From Poa pratensis (lineage: Eukaryota; Streptophyta; Magnoliopsida; Poales; Poaceae): a stretch of DNA of 64,000 nucleotides. A program made the position numbers and the translations under genes. Shown here one piece after another: positions 12,000 through 22,798 of this stretch. Location of the stretch: the NCBI GenBank assembly GCA_947311845.1, contig CAMZMU010000116.1, positions 662,203 through 726,202 on the forward strand. Direction: 5' to 3'. Positions within the stretch are counted from its first letter, which is position 1. Every line of letters starts with the position of its first letter. Below the pieces are notes generated by a model, which saw nothing but the letters and a program-made list of their open reading frames with translations, did not search any database and was not told the origin of the DNA.

Positions 12000-12560
12000 G
12001 GCCGAGCCAGCTGCACAGCAGCCAGCTCAGCCCAGCAGGCGGCCCAACTGCTCGGCCAGGCCCGTTGGGTCGTCACGCTGACGTCACCGACGGGCGGCTC
12101 GGCCACGGCGGCGATGGCGACGCCGGCGCCGAACTGCGGCGTTCCGGGACGCGAGAGTGGGCGAACGCGACGCGGATCGACGCGAGGTGTCTGTAGGCAG
12201 CGGCGCCGCCGCCGTTGGGTCGCCGGAGCGGCCGTTACGGCGTGCGTACGCGGCGGCGGGAGGAGTGGACGGCGGCGTCGATTCCGGCCAGTTCATCGCG
12301 GTCCGGAACGCAAAACTCGTCGAAGAGGTGGAGGCGAGGACGGCGAAGACCGTCGTTGCCGTAGATCTGGACGGGAAGCTCCGGAGCGGCGGAACGGTGC
12401 GTCGCGCCGGCGGCGTTCTCCGGCCGCGCGAGAGAGAGAGGAGAGGGAGCGATGCTCTGGGGACATTTTGCAAGGAAGTCCATGGGGTACCTGGAATTTA
12501 CAGACAGCTCCTTTGTAGTTAGAAGTATGGACTGCCGAGCAATTCCCAGAAAGTGCAGGG
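12000..12560. other. GC-rich block, no assignable gene
   Basis: There is an abrupt switch from AT-rich to GC-rich sequence after the A-run. Open frames exist on both strands (12114-12518 plus, 12235-12867 minus), but they are Arg/Ala-rich in every frame, as expected from GC content alone, and show no domain. The sharp border suggests a repeat boundary, perhaps the GC-rich leader of a retroelement. 12560-13120 holds nothing I can name. Confidence 0.3.
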
Positions 12561-13126
12561 TCTTTTTTATAAAGTAACCACGGGGACCGTTTGATCCGGA
12601 ACGGACGGCGCGGAGTGCGTGTCGCACTGTTACCCTGTAGCGGGCAACAGTAATACAGTGCCGCGGTGACGCGGCTCGCTGCGGGAGCTCAAATTCCAGC
12701 GGCTTTAATATATAGTATCTATTTACCTTTTTCCGTATCTGTTTAGTGGAAACAGTAGTGATCAAATGTGTACACCCGAGCGAGCGGCGTGCAAAAGGAC
12801 AAGCCAGTGAGAAAGCAGGAAATGGAACATCATCGAACCTATGGCAGATACTAGATAGGAAGTGCATGCAAGCGTGCCATTTGAGTGAGTGTGACCAAAC
12901 TGGATTTTTGCATGTGACGCAGACCTGCCTAGCACTAGCTAGCTAGCGGTTATTCGACACGGTCGGTCATGTCATGTGAACGTGAATCGTGCATGCGACA
13001 ATTTTGAGTGAGTTTGTTCCATGTAGGATGTAAATGGAATCGGATTTATCCTCTACCACATTTTTTACATCGGATTTGAAGCGGAACGGATAATGACCGG
13101 ATGCATGTATGTATACTTGCCATATA

Positions 13127-13248
13127 CTCCTCCGTTCCAAGTTAGTTGTCTTCCATTTGCCAAAGAGTGGATATATCTAGACATGTTACAAGTATAGATA
13201 CATCCACTTTTTGGCAAATGAAAGACAACTAATTTGAAACGGAGGGAG
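13127..13248. mobile_element. Stowaway (Tc1/mariner) MITE
   Basis: A 122-bp element is bounded by ctcctccgttcca on the left and its inverted partner gaaacggagggag on the right, flanked by TA at 13125-13126 and 13249-13250. The arms continue as an inverted repeat through gttgtctt..catttgccaaa and ttggcaaatg.aagacaact, so it can fold into a long hairpin. The end and the TA duplication are diagnostic for Stowaway elements of grasses. One C is missing from the left end relative to the right end. Confidence 0.92.
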
Positions 13249-13404
13249 TATGCATCATCGTCTCATCGATGTGCGTCGTGTGATCAAAACCTCGATTTGA
13301 TCGATCGATTGATAGAGCCGGCGATCCTTGCAACCGCTCGATTTGATACGTGCTGAAAGGAAGAGCCTTTACTTTAATTGCATCGATCGATCATATTACT
13401 AGTT

Positions 13405-13544
13405 GCTGAATGCGCTAGGAGAGTAGTTGTACTCATCGCTGAGAATTATCCGGCCTGCCTAGCTATCATGCACGTCGAGGCCGATGCAATGAAAGCAAGA
13501 AAGAAAGCTGAATGCGCTAGGAGAGTAGTTGTACTCATCGCTGA
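13405..13544. repeat. 38-bp direct repeat pair
   Basis: The segment gctgaatgcgctaggagagt and its continuation up to ctga occur at 13405-13442 and identically at 13507-13544, an offset of 102 bp. The DNA between is not repeated. No coding role is evident. Confidence 0.85.
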
Positions 13545-13567
13545 AGATCCCATCTCGACTTCTAGTA

Positions 13568-13618
13568 GTACCTTCGTCACAGTCTAGCGGACGTACGGCT
13601 AGACTGTGATGGAGGTAC
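13568..13618. repeat. imperfect 20-bp-stem hairpin
   Basis: Left arm 13568-13587 and right arm 13599-13618 are complementary at 18 of 20 positions around an 11-base loop (cggacgtacgg). It may be a MITE remnant. The stem is shorter than that of a typical plant microRNA precursor. 13620-13990 shows no feature. Confidence 0.5.
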
Positions 13619-13989
13619 ACCGTATATTTTTTTTATATGAATCGAGACAAACTAAGAATGCGTACGTACGTAGTGCACGTGCGTGGAAGAAAGAACTGAC
13701 GAAATGCGTACACATTAAATGGCTGCGTGCGAAACGACAATATTGTAGTGAGAAAAGCATGCCGGAACGGGACAGCGAGTGTGTACGTACGTTTCAGTCG
13801 CCGTAACTGGAGTACTAATAATTTGGAACGTTGCACCTGACGGAGACGCAATTTAGTGGTTCCGTGTCCTTCACTACTCCATCGGCCTTGAGATCCCGAT
13901 CAATTTCACCTACAAGTCGGCCGCCTCAGTTTTATTGAGCTAGTATATATTCCAGACGACTCAAGATCTAGGAATATCTATTTCTAATT

Positions 13990-14520
13990 AACTATATCGC
14001 TTTCATTGTAAAAGAAATACAAGTAGAGTACACCTCTTTAGAATTGGTATTTCCAAATAATTTTCTTGTCAGGAAAAAAAATAGACGGCGCAAAGTAGTA
14101 TCAATTAGACTACCAATACGTGATGAATGACCTGAGAGAAACAGGCCGTAACCCCGCTTTATAATTAAAGCCACAACGGCCGAACCGATACAATGTGATG
14201 AGGAGAACCTCTTACAAAGCAGATCAAAGATAAACAGAAAAGAACTGGATAGCCAAACTTGCCACCGATGACAACGGAACGAAACTAAAACAGAACTCCA
14301 CGGCAACGCCCTCAAGAAGTTAACGACGCCGCGCCACACGCCGTCATTGTCGATACCGTAGTACAGGGTTTTCACCCGGAGCCCTAACGTGGTGAAGGTA
14401 GCCACAACTGCACCCCCAAGAGGGTTACGACATCCACGGGCATCGCTGTCGAAGCGCTGGGCTTTCGCCCGGAAAAACCTTCGCCCCACACCGTGTTTCA
14501 GACTGTCCCCCGTCATCGAG
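13990..14520 (-). mobile_element. possible non-LTR retroelement 3' fragment
   Basis: Read on the minus strand, this carries an open but unassignable frame (14516-13992) followed by ctttaattataaagcggggt and a T-rich tail. It resembles 3' regions of non-LTR elements common in Triticeae. No RT, poly(A) or target-site duplication was found, so the call rests on overall look. Confidence 0.3.
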
Positions 14521-14762
14521 GAGAGCTAGCGCTAAGCTACTGGGAAGGAAACATCAAGACCTAAATTAACTAGGGAAGAGAGATCGCCAACAGTAACAGT
14601 ACCAACTATAGCTAGGCGGCTCCCAATCTTTGACCGCGGGCATCCATAGTCAGCTTTCCAAACAAAACAAAACTTTGACCAGACCAGCATGCGTCCACGT
14701 GCAACCGATGATGCATGCATAAATATACATGGCCCGCCTCCTGCCAGCTATTATCTAATTTT

Positions 14763-15646
14763 GAACAGGATCTGATTCATATAAACAGAGTACTCAGTAC
14801 AGATTACAAGCAAGCCCAAACAAGAAACAGAAAATACAAACGGACCCTGCAAAATGCACAAAGCACCCTGAGCACCCAGGAAAGAACGCAATCAGACCCT
14901 CCGCAAGCCAAAACGCCTAGCCGACGCCGCCGTCGCCGTACCACGAGCCGCCGTAGAGGAAGCGCCGCTCCTTGTTGAAGATGACCGCAAAGTTCGGCCG
15001 CCGCGCGCGACGACAACTTGACGCGATGAACGAGCACGGTCCCAGCACCACCTCCACTGCACCACCCTTCTTCCAGCCGACGGAAACATCGCCCAGACCA
15101 GCCGCCACGAGCCATCCTCTCCAAGCGCCACTCCCCAAGCCACCATGGCCGGCCGGAGTCGACTCGCCGCAGGAGAAGAAGCCCAGAACCACCAGCACCA
15201 AAACGGAGACACCCTCCAGCACCACCAGCTCCCCTCGCCGCCACGGCCGGCCAGAGCACGGGTGCAGAAGATGAACCGGACACAAAACCGCACGATCCAG
15301 ACAGATCGGCGGGACAGAGATCCTCTCGCCGCAGCGAAGAGGCAGCACACCACCGCTCTCACCTCAGCGCCGCCGGAGACCACACCGAGGGAAGGAGAGA
15401 GCCGCGCCTTATTTACCCTATACGGCGGTCGAACCTTCCACTCGCCGCCGCCTGGGTCTAAACCTACCCTAACTACACGCCAGGACGCGAGGAACAAGAT
15501 CCCCACCTCCTCCCGCCGCCGGAGCGACAGGAGGAGGCCGAGATCCGGCCTCGATCCGGCGAGAAGAAGGGGAAAGAAACTCGCCTCCCTTTTCGCCGCT
15601 GTGTACTGTAGCAGAGGTGGGAGAGGTGAGGACGCCTCAGCTTTTT
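14763..15646 (-). mobile_element. non-autonomous retroposon with 16-17 bp TSD
   Basis: The GC-rich block is flanked by near-identical direct repeats, agctattatctaatttt at 14746-14762 and agctattatctatttt at 15647-15662, a typical long target-site duplication of target-primed (non-LTR) insertion. Orientation is minus: the right side starts with a GC-rich leader (gcgtcctcacctctcccacc), and the left side, read on minus, ends gaatcagatcctgttc followed by the A-rich flank. All frames are Gly/Arg-rich without RT or other domain, so the roughly 884-bp element must depend on a partner for movement. Confidence 0.6.
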
Positions 15647-16129
15647 AGCTATTATCTATTTTGCTCGAGAAGATTACATATTGCCACTGTATATTTGCGG
15701 TTGGAGTCTTGAAATATCACCGGGATGATTTTTTAACAAACATTTACCGGCCGTGCATAACAAAATTGCAACAAGCACTGACGAGTGTGCGAAGCCATAA
15801 TGTGAATTTGACACACATAAAAAACTTTATATTACGAGGACGTATATGAAGTGAGAACTAGGTGGGTCGGTCAAACTGAACTCCAGCTAGCCCAGTTGGA
15901 ACGTAGCCCACGGCCACGGGTCAGCAGTCAAGGCCCAACTGGGCTACTCGTCGACGAAATGCAGCCTCCAGCGATCGCCAAGTTATGTCCAAAGGCACCA
16001 CACTAATTCTACTGAACCTGAAACCCATCTGCAACGCACCACACTAATTCTGAATTTCTCATCAAGGCAAGGCCAAGCTCTTCTCTTGCCCAACAGCTAC
16101 TGAAATGTAAAAGCGTTAATTGCAGTGAG

Positions 16130-17124
16130 AATCACAAGACCAATAATACATAGGGCATCGGTTTCCACAATAGGCAGAACTGAACCCTGCCACGAGATCA
16201 CGTCGCCTTGTGCATCTCCGTCGGGCGGCTTCGAGCTGGATGGTATTGACGCCACTCCAAGTCCGGTTAGGGAGCTGCATCAATCCTCCATTTCCGGGGT
16301 GGCGCGGATGCAGCAACACGCTGATGACGTCGTCGCCGTCGAGGTCGCTATCATCGATGAAGACTCGGAGCCGTCGTGGGATGTTGTTTCATAAGAGGAT
16401 GAAGACTTGGAGCCGTTGCAGGATGCCGATTCAGAAGAGGACGTTGAAGCTGCTTGTTGGGTGATCTCCTGGCTCCCTCTTTGGACCTTGGCGGGGAGGG
16501 AGGGTGAGCGTGGACGAAGACGTCATGGCCCCGTTGCTGCGCTCGGTCCAAGACCTCTTCACCAGGCCGGCTGAGTCCCTGCTTCCTTGTCCTGCGCCTT
16601 GGACACCGGCTTCGGCCCGTGTTGAGTCGTCAACGCCGGAGATTCGCCACAGCGCCCGGCTGGGAGCCAAACCGAAGATGCCGGTCATGGATAAAACTAT
16701 CCGTGTGCTGAACAAAAAGATGGGAAATCAAATGGCAGATGATGTCCCCTTTGAGTAGGCTCGTAAGGAATTTATGGGTAGCTTCAAGATGCAGATGTCT
16801 GACTAATCTCTGAAGGGGATTGCTCATCTCTTCAAGCTCAACATGCCGAGCCTTGCCGCCGTTAACGACACCCTCTTGGGCCTGGCAAGTCCGGGGGGTG
16901 TGGAGATCGCTCCTTCAACTGAGTAGGAGGCATTCGCTTAGCTCTTCTGCGTTGTCCAGCGTGTCCTGGACCATGACGAGGGCCGAGTTTTGTTGAAGTT
17001 TTGACCGGCTGAGTTCTTTGGTCGGTCATGTATCTTCGTTTTTATTTGAAACTAGGCCTTCAATGTTTGATCTTTCCATATCAATATAAAAGGTAAAGAT
17101 TTTGCCTTTGTTTCAAAAAAAAAA
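16130..17124 (+). mobile_element. decayed LINE-type element: ORF1-like remnant with poly(A)
   Basis: A frame opens around 16504 and contains HSARLGAKPKMPVMDKTIRV then LNKKMGNQMADD, a pattern I recognise from the C-terminal part of ORF1/gag-like proteins of Triticeae L1-type elements. The reading continues past a TAG at 16756-16758 as ARKEFMGSFKMQMSD, stop, SLKGIAHLFKLNMPSLAAVN and further, with four in-frame TAG/TAA codons in about 65 codons. An untranslated region and a ten-A run at 17115-17124 follow. No RT ORF is present. The left border is not defined. 15663-16130 shows no gene. Confidence 0.55.
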
Positions 17125-17284
17125 TATACTGCTCAGCTAGCACATCACCTGATGCAGCTCACAGGTGTAAAATATTTCTCATTGGGTAATCGGCAACACC
17201 GGAACCAGATTTAAGGAGTTACATTGACTAGTAATTGTAGATGTATTGCAGTACCAATTTTCTTCTAATCATCCTGAATGGTTG

Positions 17285-18555
17285 AGGGCGATCGCTAGGA
17301 GCAACCCTAGCCGCCACCTCCCGGTTAAGCCCCGCTCGGGCGACTCCGGAGGAACCTCCTCCGACCCTCCAGCCCCCTCTCCGGCGTTCTCCTGGCCGGT
17401 GCAGACGCCAAAGTCGGCGGCGGCGGCCTTCTCGTCAAAGGACAGAGGGGAGGAGAGTGCACCGTAGCGACGACTCTATGGGTGGTACTGGAGTGGGGCA
17501 GCGGTTCAAGGACGACACGGCCTCGGAGCCGACGCCTGAAGCTGGAATGGTGTCTTGGCGGTGGGTGGCGCGCAGCGTCGGCATCTACATCCGACGGTGC
17601 AGTGGTGGATAAGATCAGGACCTTAGGGCCGATCTGGGTCGTCTCCTGCCATGGATGGTGTGTGGTCGTGTGCTGCGGCCGCCTTCTCCGTTGCTGCTCC
17701 GACCGGCGGCGTGGGGGCCTGCTGGTGTGCGCGAATAAAGGCGGTGCTCCTAAGGTTCCTCTTGCGCCAAGACGAAGATTTTCCTGACACATGTCATCTT
17801 TGATCTGGCCGGAGTGTCGAGTTCCAGAAGGTTCCGTCGGCGAACTCCATTGAGCAACCAAGCCTGGAGATTGCCGAATCGGGTGGGATTCGGTCACGTG
17901 CAGCCATGTTTTTTCTGAGCGTTTGGTTTCAGAGGAAGCGTTGCGAAGCTCTGCAGTTTGTTGCCATCATGGACGTGCCTATGGTGAAGTCATAGTGTGG
18001 ATAATGACATGGATGCCCAGATTTGATGACTAGTAATGGTGGTTCGATTCCTGGTGGCGATGAAGGATTGGCTAGGTGATTCATAACTTGGAGCAGCGCA
18101 AACGACAAGGGGGGGGTGGGGGGGGGGGGGGGCGACGGCACAATAGAAGTTCAGAGTCTAAACTTTCAGTGTGAAAACCCAAGGTCTGAACTTAATTGGT
18201 TGTGTCTGGCAATGGTCTTGTTGAAGGCATTGTTTTTGTGAGCGTGGATTTTCTTTAGGGAGAAAACCTATGATCTATGATCAGGGCGACGACGGTGCCA
18301 TATCACTCTTCCCTTCTTGGAGGCGTCACTTTTGGAGAAGTTGTACTTCTGGTACTATTTTGGTGTTGTTAGGTCTGCTGCTACAAGGAATAGATCACTG
18401 TAGAGGGACTTCTATTTTTTTGTAATTCTTCTTCTTTTTCTGGGTTGTGTGCATCTGTGTTGTCGCTAGGGTCTAGGTGTAATTGGCAGAATTGGTATTT
18501 GGCTAGGTGTAATTGGTATTTTCGCGATATTAATATATGTTCTTTATGTAAAAAT
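17285..18555 (+). mobile_element. non-autonomous LINE-like retroposon with 13-bp TSD
   Basis: The element starts in a GC-rich leader and ends with ttcgcgatattaatatatg and tttatgtaaaaa, a LINE-like tail. It is flanked by imperfect direct repeats tcctgaatggttg (17272-17284) and tcttgaatggctg (18556-18568), 11 of 13 identical. No RT or ORF1 is found in its 1,271 bp; frames in the leader are low-complexity. I infer a deletion derivative moved by LINE machinery. The G-run at 18109-18132 lies inside it. Confidence 0.6.
18109..18132 (+). repeat. G-tract (G-quadruplex capable)
   Basis: This is a run of 24 bases that are all G except one T at 18117. It lies inside the LINE-like retroposon. Length may vary or be misassembled. 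Confidence 0.8.
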
Positions 18556-18602
18556 CTTGAATGGCTGTATCAGGTCTCTAGTCCAACAACTTGGGAACTG
18601 CA

Positions 18603-18674
18603 TGATACGTCTCAAACATATCTATAATTTTTTACGTTCCACTTGTTTTATATGAAATGACATGTTTTATTTAT
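18603..18674 (+). repeat. truncated gypsy LTR start
   Basis: The fragment starts TGATACGTCTCAAACATATC, which matches the first bases of the solo LTR at 20781 (TGATACGTCTCAAACGTATC) and of the minus-strand LTRs ending at 41164, 46444 and 51725. Only about 72 bp remain before the copia LTR remnant begins. Confidence 0.6.
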
Positions 18675-18718
18675 CGACTCCAACACCTAACTTACCGTAA
18701 TCCAAGTCCAACTGTAGC

Positions 18719-20068
18719 CTATACACATATTTGACACACACAAAAATAACACTCCACCTTGGCAAATATGTCATCTTCATGCAAACACCTGTGTATGTTG
18801 AACTTGGTCTTCTTCTTCACACACTCGCATGAGCCAGCACCCGACTCCTTGGACTCGGCTAACTCGACCGTACATGTCTCCACGTCTTGCCTCTCTCCAG
18901 CTCCACCTTGAACAATGCACACGTGCACCTTGTACAAGTTGTTGCTAGTCCTTCTGCCTTTCATCACCAGCTTCTTGTTCGCCTTGACCCTCATGGTTAA
19001 CTTGTCTCTCTCACCATAATAGAGATAGCCCTTATCATGAAGTTCCCCAAGTGAAATTAGATTCCTTCGAGCCCTCGGCATATATCTAACATCTTGCAAC
19101 ACCACTTCATCACCCTCTTCAGTCTTGATCTTGATATCACCCATGCCCATGATACGTTGAGGCGTACCATCGGCTTGATAGACCACTCCAAAATCACCAG
19201 ACTTGTAGGAACAGAACCACTCCTTGTTAGATGTCACATGAAAAGACCTTCTAGAATCCAACAGCCACACTTCATCGAACAATTCGCTCTCTAGAACAAG
19301 AGTTTCGCTGTCATTATCAGCAGCAGCAACATTTGCAGATCCATTAGCCTTCTTCCATGTTGGACAAAACCTCCTGATATGATCCCACTCCTTACAATGA
19401 AAACACCGTGGCTTCTTCTTTTTCGACTTCCCACCATTGTTCTTCTTGACAAAAAACGCATGACCATCAATTGCACCAGCAGAATTACTATCCTCAGAAG
19501 TTTTCTTCTCTCTTTGATCATAAGATAACAATGCCATAGTAACCTCGCTTGCAGTGATACTGGTCTTGCCATACGTCAGAGTAACAACCAAGCCCTTGTA
19601 GGACTTCGGTAATGAAGTAAGCATCAGAATAGCCCTGTCCTCAACCTCCACCTTGACCTCGATACGTGCCAGGTCCGAGATCACACGGTTGAAGGTGTTG
19701 ACATGCTCAGTAAGGTCCGACCCTTCTTGCATCTTCAGGCCATACAACTCCTGGTTCAGATACAACTTATTGGGTGCAGTCTTATCCAGGAATTGTGCTT
19801 CCAACTTCGCCTAGATTTCGTTCGGTGAATCCACGTCAATCACATGATACAGAACCTGATCAGACAGGGACAACCGTATGGTGTCGGCTACCTTGATTTT
19901 CATCTCCTCCCAGTCTTCAGCGTCCATCTTGGCAGGCTTCATAGCATCAGCTTTGATCGTCCTCAGGCAACCCTGCTGTCCCAACAGGTCCTTGACGCTC
20001 GACTGCCATAGCACGAAGTTGCTCGTACCATCGAACTTCGTCACCTCGAACCTGGTTCCCGTAGACAT
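18719..20068 (-). pseudogene. copia gag-protease polyprotein (one internal stop)
   Basis: The frame starts at 20068 (MSTGTRFEVTKFDGTSNFVL) with a copia gag domain (about residues 10-190, including YNQ-type LYGLKMQEGSDLTEHVNTFN). A TAG at 19813-19811 stands where the family usually has Trp (PNEI-stop-AKLEAQF). The frame then stays open to 18719. A CCHC zinc knuckle CFHCKEWDHIRRFC lies near 19410-19370. The protease-like block reads VWLLDSRRSFHVTS, so the usual D-S/T-G is D-S-R, which predicts no protease activity. A GAG-pre-integrase-like block (YLYYGERDKLTMRV) follows, then a short tail with no integrase core. Total about 450 codons. Confidence 0.75.
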
Positions 20069-20780
20069 GACTGTCTGCCGCTGCTCTCTCCTCTGAATAG
20101 CCGCTGATCAGATCATGTAGGTCAGAATGATCGATCCGGCCCGAGCTCCCTCTTCGGTTCAGCAAAGCTTCCTTGTGTGCCGCCTTGCCTCCAAACTTCC
20201 TGCGCTTGAGTTAGGGCTAGACAACTCTGAGCTCTTTGATCCGTTGCCCTCTCAGCCCCCTCCTTTTATTGACCTCGTGGAACCTACCCCTCAACCGACT
20301 CGGAAGTCGTAACCGAGTAGGACTCGACCACCAACCAGGAAACTTCCTCATTCGAGATAGTTCGGATCTATCCCCACCTTCAATTCGAACCCACGTGAAT
20401 ATCCTTGAGCTCCAAGTCACCGTTGCATCATCCAACTCGGCCTCCTTTATTCCCGTGTGCAAACAAAATATTTGAGTTGGTCCACGCAATTGTCGAATCA
20501 AACCTGTATGACTCCACCAGATACATCTGAATCTTAGAGTCACACGCGCACATTGCGTGCATCAGAGACCACCACCCTTGCACCTGGTCCCTTCACATCG
20601 AGCCGGCCTCTCCGGTTGAACCGACCGGTCTGACCGCTCGAACCCGTTGCGCCGCAGCAGTCGGTACGATCTCCCCAACTTGCGCGCCAAACTAATCCAA
20701 CCGACGATGCATGTCGATCCGATCTGCTTCTCCACGGCTGACAGCCTTGCGCCGTCGCGCCCACGATCCATGTCGCTGCT

Positions 20781-22365
20781 TGATACGTCTCAAACGTATC
20801 AATAATTTTGATGTTCCCTGATGATATTATACCAATTGTTACATGTTTTGCATCCACTTTATTTCACTTTTATACATTTTTTGGGACTAACCTATTAACA
20901 AGATGCCACAGTGCCAGTTCCTGTTTTCTGCTGTTTTTGTATTCCAGAAAATCTAGTCATGAAATATTCTCGGAATTGGACGAAAATTCACGGAGGCACC
21001 TATTTTATCAGAATACACATGAAGTCCAGAGGGGAGACGTAGAGGAGCCAGGAGGGCCCCACACGCCCCCTGGGCGCGGCCAAGGGTGGGCCCGCGCCCT
21101 AGGTGCGTGTGGGCCCTCGGGGCTCTCCAGCCGCCGCCCTTTCGCCTACTTATTCCCCCCGATGCGAAAACCCTAAAGACCAGAGTCATATTCCACAAAA
21201 AGTTCCAGAGGCGCCGCCGTCGTCAACCCTAGCTCGGGAGGGTCTAGAACCTCTTCCTGGCACCCTGCCGGAGAGGAGAATCATCACCGGAGGGCTTTAT
21301 ATCACCATGCCTGCCTCCGGAGTGATGCGTGAGTAGCTCATCCTTGGACTACGGGTCCATAGCAGTAGCTAGATGGTTGTCTCTCCACTTTGTGCCATCA
21401 TGTTTAGATCTTGTGAGCTGCCTAACATGATCAATATCATCTTATTGCAATCCTACATGTTTTATTTGCTGGGATCCGATGAATATTGAATACTATGATC
21501 AAGTTGATTATTAATCTATGATACATGTTATTTATGATCTTGCATACTTTCCGTTACTAGTAGATGGTTTGGCCAAGTAGATGCTTGTAACTCCAAGAGG
21601 GAGTATTTATGCTAGATAGTGGGTTCAGTCTCAAGTAATCTGGGCGAGTGACAGCAACGCCTAAGGTTGTGGATGTGCTGTTGCTACTAGGGGTAACATA
21701 ACAATGCTATGTCCACGGTCATATGTATTTGTTTACTTTACGCACATTGCTTAATGCGATTATCCGTTGCTTGCAACTTAATATCGACGGAGAACACGGA
21801 TATCAACCTGAAGGTGGATTATTAGTCATAGATGCGGTTGGATAACGGTCTATGTATTTTGTCATAATGCCCAATTAAATATCATGGTAGCCATCTTGTC
21901 ATATATGTATGCACTGTCATGCGCTCAATATTTTATCAATTGCCCAGCTGTAATTTGTTTACCCAACATGTCGTTTATCTTTATGGAGAGACACCACTAG
22001 TGAACTGTGGACCCCGGTCCATTCTTTTACACTGATTAAACCACCAACTGCAAACAATTGTTCTCTTTTACTTTCTGCAATTAAATACTGTTTTCCACAC
22101 CATACGTTTAATCCTTTGTTTTTAGCAAGCCGGTGAGATTGACAACCTCACTGTTTCGTTGGGGCAAAGTAGTTTGATTGTGTTGTGTGCAGGTTCCACG
22201 TCAGCGCCGGATTCCCTGGTGTTGCGCCGCATCATATTTCGCCGTTGACAACCTTCTGAAGTGCTACTGCTCCTACTGGTTCGATAACCTTGGTTTCATA
22301 CTGAGGAAAAACTTGCTGCTGAGCTACATCATACCTTCCTCTTGGGTGTCCCAACGGAAATATCA
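20781..22365 (+). mobile_element. solo LTR of a gypsy family, TSD CTGCT
   Basis: The sequence begins TGATACGTCTC and ends GGAAATATCA, flanked by ctgct at 20776-20780 and 22366-22370. Length is 1,585 bp. It resembles the 1.59-kb LTRs of the element at 39.6-51.7 kb (read on minus) both at the start and in acctattaacaagatgcc, cagttcctgttttctgctgt and acttgctgctg, so it is a related subfamily. Between the TSDs there is only LTR, the product expected from LTR-LTR recombination. It lies in the leader of the copia element. Confidence 0.85.
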
Positions 22366-22533
22366 CTGCTCCTTGATGTTGTTCCTTCGCCGTCAACAAC
22401 GCGTACCGTCGGCGGGGGGACACCCCCGAGCTTCGCTCCACTCCGCTCCTCCAGAAGCCCGCCTCCCCTCAAGAAGAACCATCATCACGTCTTCCTCTAA
22501 AACATCTACACCATGATCCAAAACTGAAAACTT

Positions 22534-22547
22534 GGCTCTGATACCAC
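22534..22547 (-). other. copia primer binding site
   Basis: On the minus strand the sequence reads gtggtatcagagcc, the complement of the 3' end of initiator methionine tRNA used by plant copia elements, two bases after the LTR end. Confidence 0.85.
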
Positions 22548-22548
22548 T

Positions 22549-22786
22549 TGTTGTAAATAAATGCAGTAGATCATTGCAGAAAGTAGAGGGAGATACGACG
22601 TTTGGTGGGGCATGCTTACAGGCGCCCGTCCTCGAATAGATCTTATGTCCAACCTAGATTTTCGTCTCGTCTATTTTGGCTACCACCGGTGCCTTTATAT
22701 ATTAGGCCCAGGTTACAAGTGTTCGACTCCAACACCTAACCTTACCATAATCCAAGTCCAACTGTAGCCTATACACATATTTGACA
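22549..22786 (-). repeat. copia 5' LTR
   Basis: On minus it starts TGTCAAATATGTGTATAGG and ends TTTACAACA, followed by the primer binding site. Its first 60 bases recur at 18736-18675 as the 3' LTR remnant. A tatataaagg stretch near 22694 (minus) is a likely TATA box. Confidence 0.75.
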
Positions 22787-22798
22787 GAAAAAAATAAC

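Larger units (their letters stand above)
18675..22786 (-). mobile_element. Ty1/copia element, internally deleted (gag-protease only)
   Basis: On the minus strand the order is: 5' LTR (22786-22549), PBS (22547-22534), leader, gag-protease frame (20068-18719), purine-rich tract, then a 62-bp 3' LTR remnant (18736-18675). Integrase, RT and RNase H are missing: after a GAG-pre-integrase-like block the frame jumps to a short 3' tail. The two LTR remnants share about 60 bp with a few mismatches. The outer part of the 3' LTR is replaced by a foreign LTR fragment, so no TSD can be checked. A solo LTR (20781-22365) interrupts the leader. Confidence 0.75.

Noticed and set aside
12114..12867. Overlapping open frames on both strands (134, 121, 129 and 210 codons)
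   Set aside because: They are Arg/Gly/Ala-rich in all frames owing to GC content, and no motif or splice structure was convincing.
14892..15648. Open frames up to 204 codons on both strands
   Set aside because: They lie within the short retroposon bounded by a TSD, are low-complexity, and match no domain.
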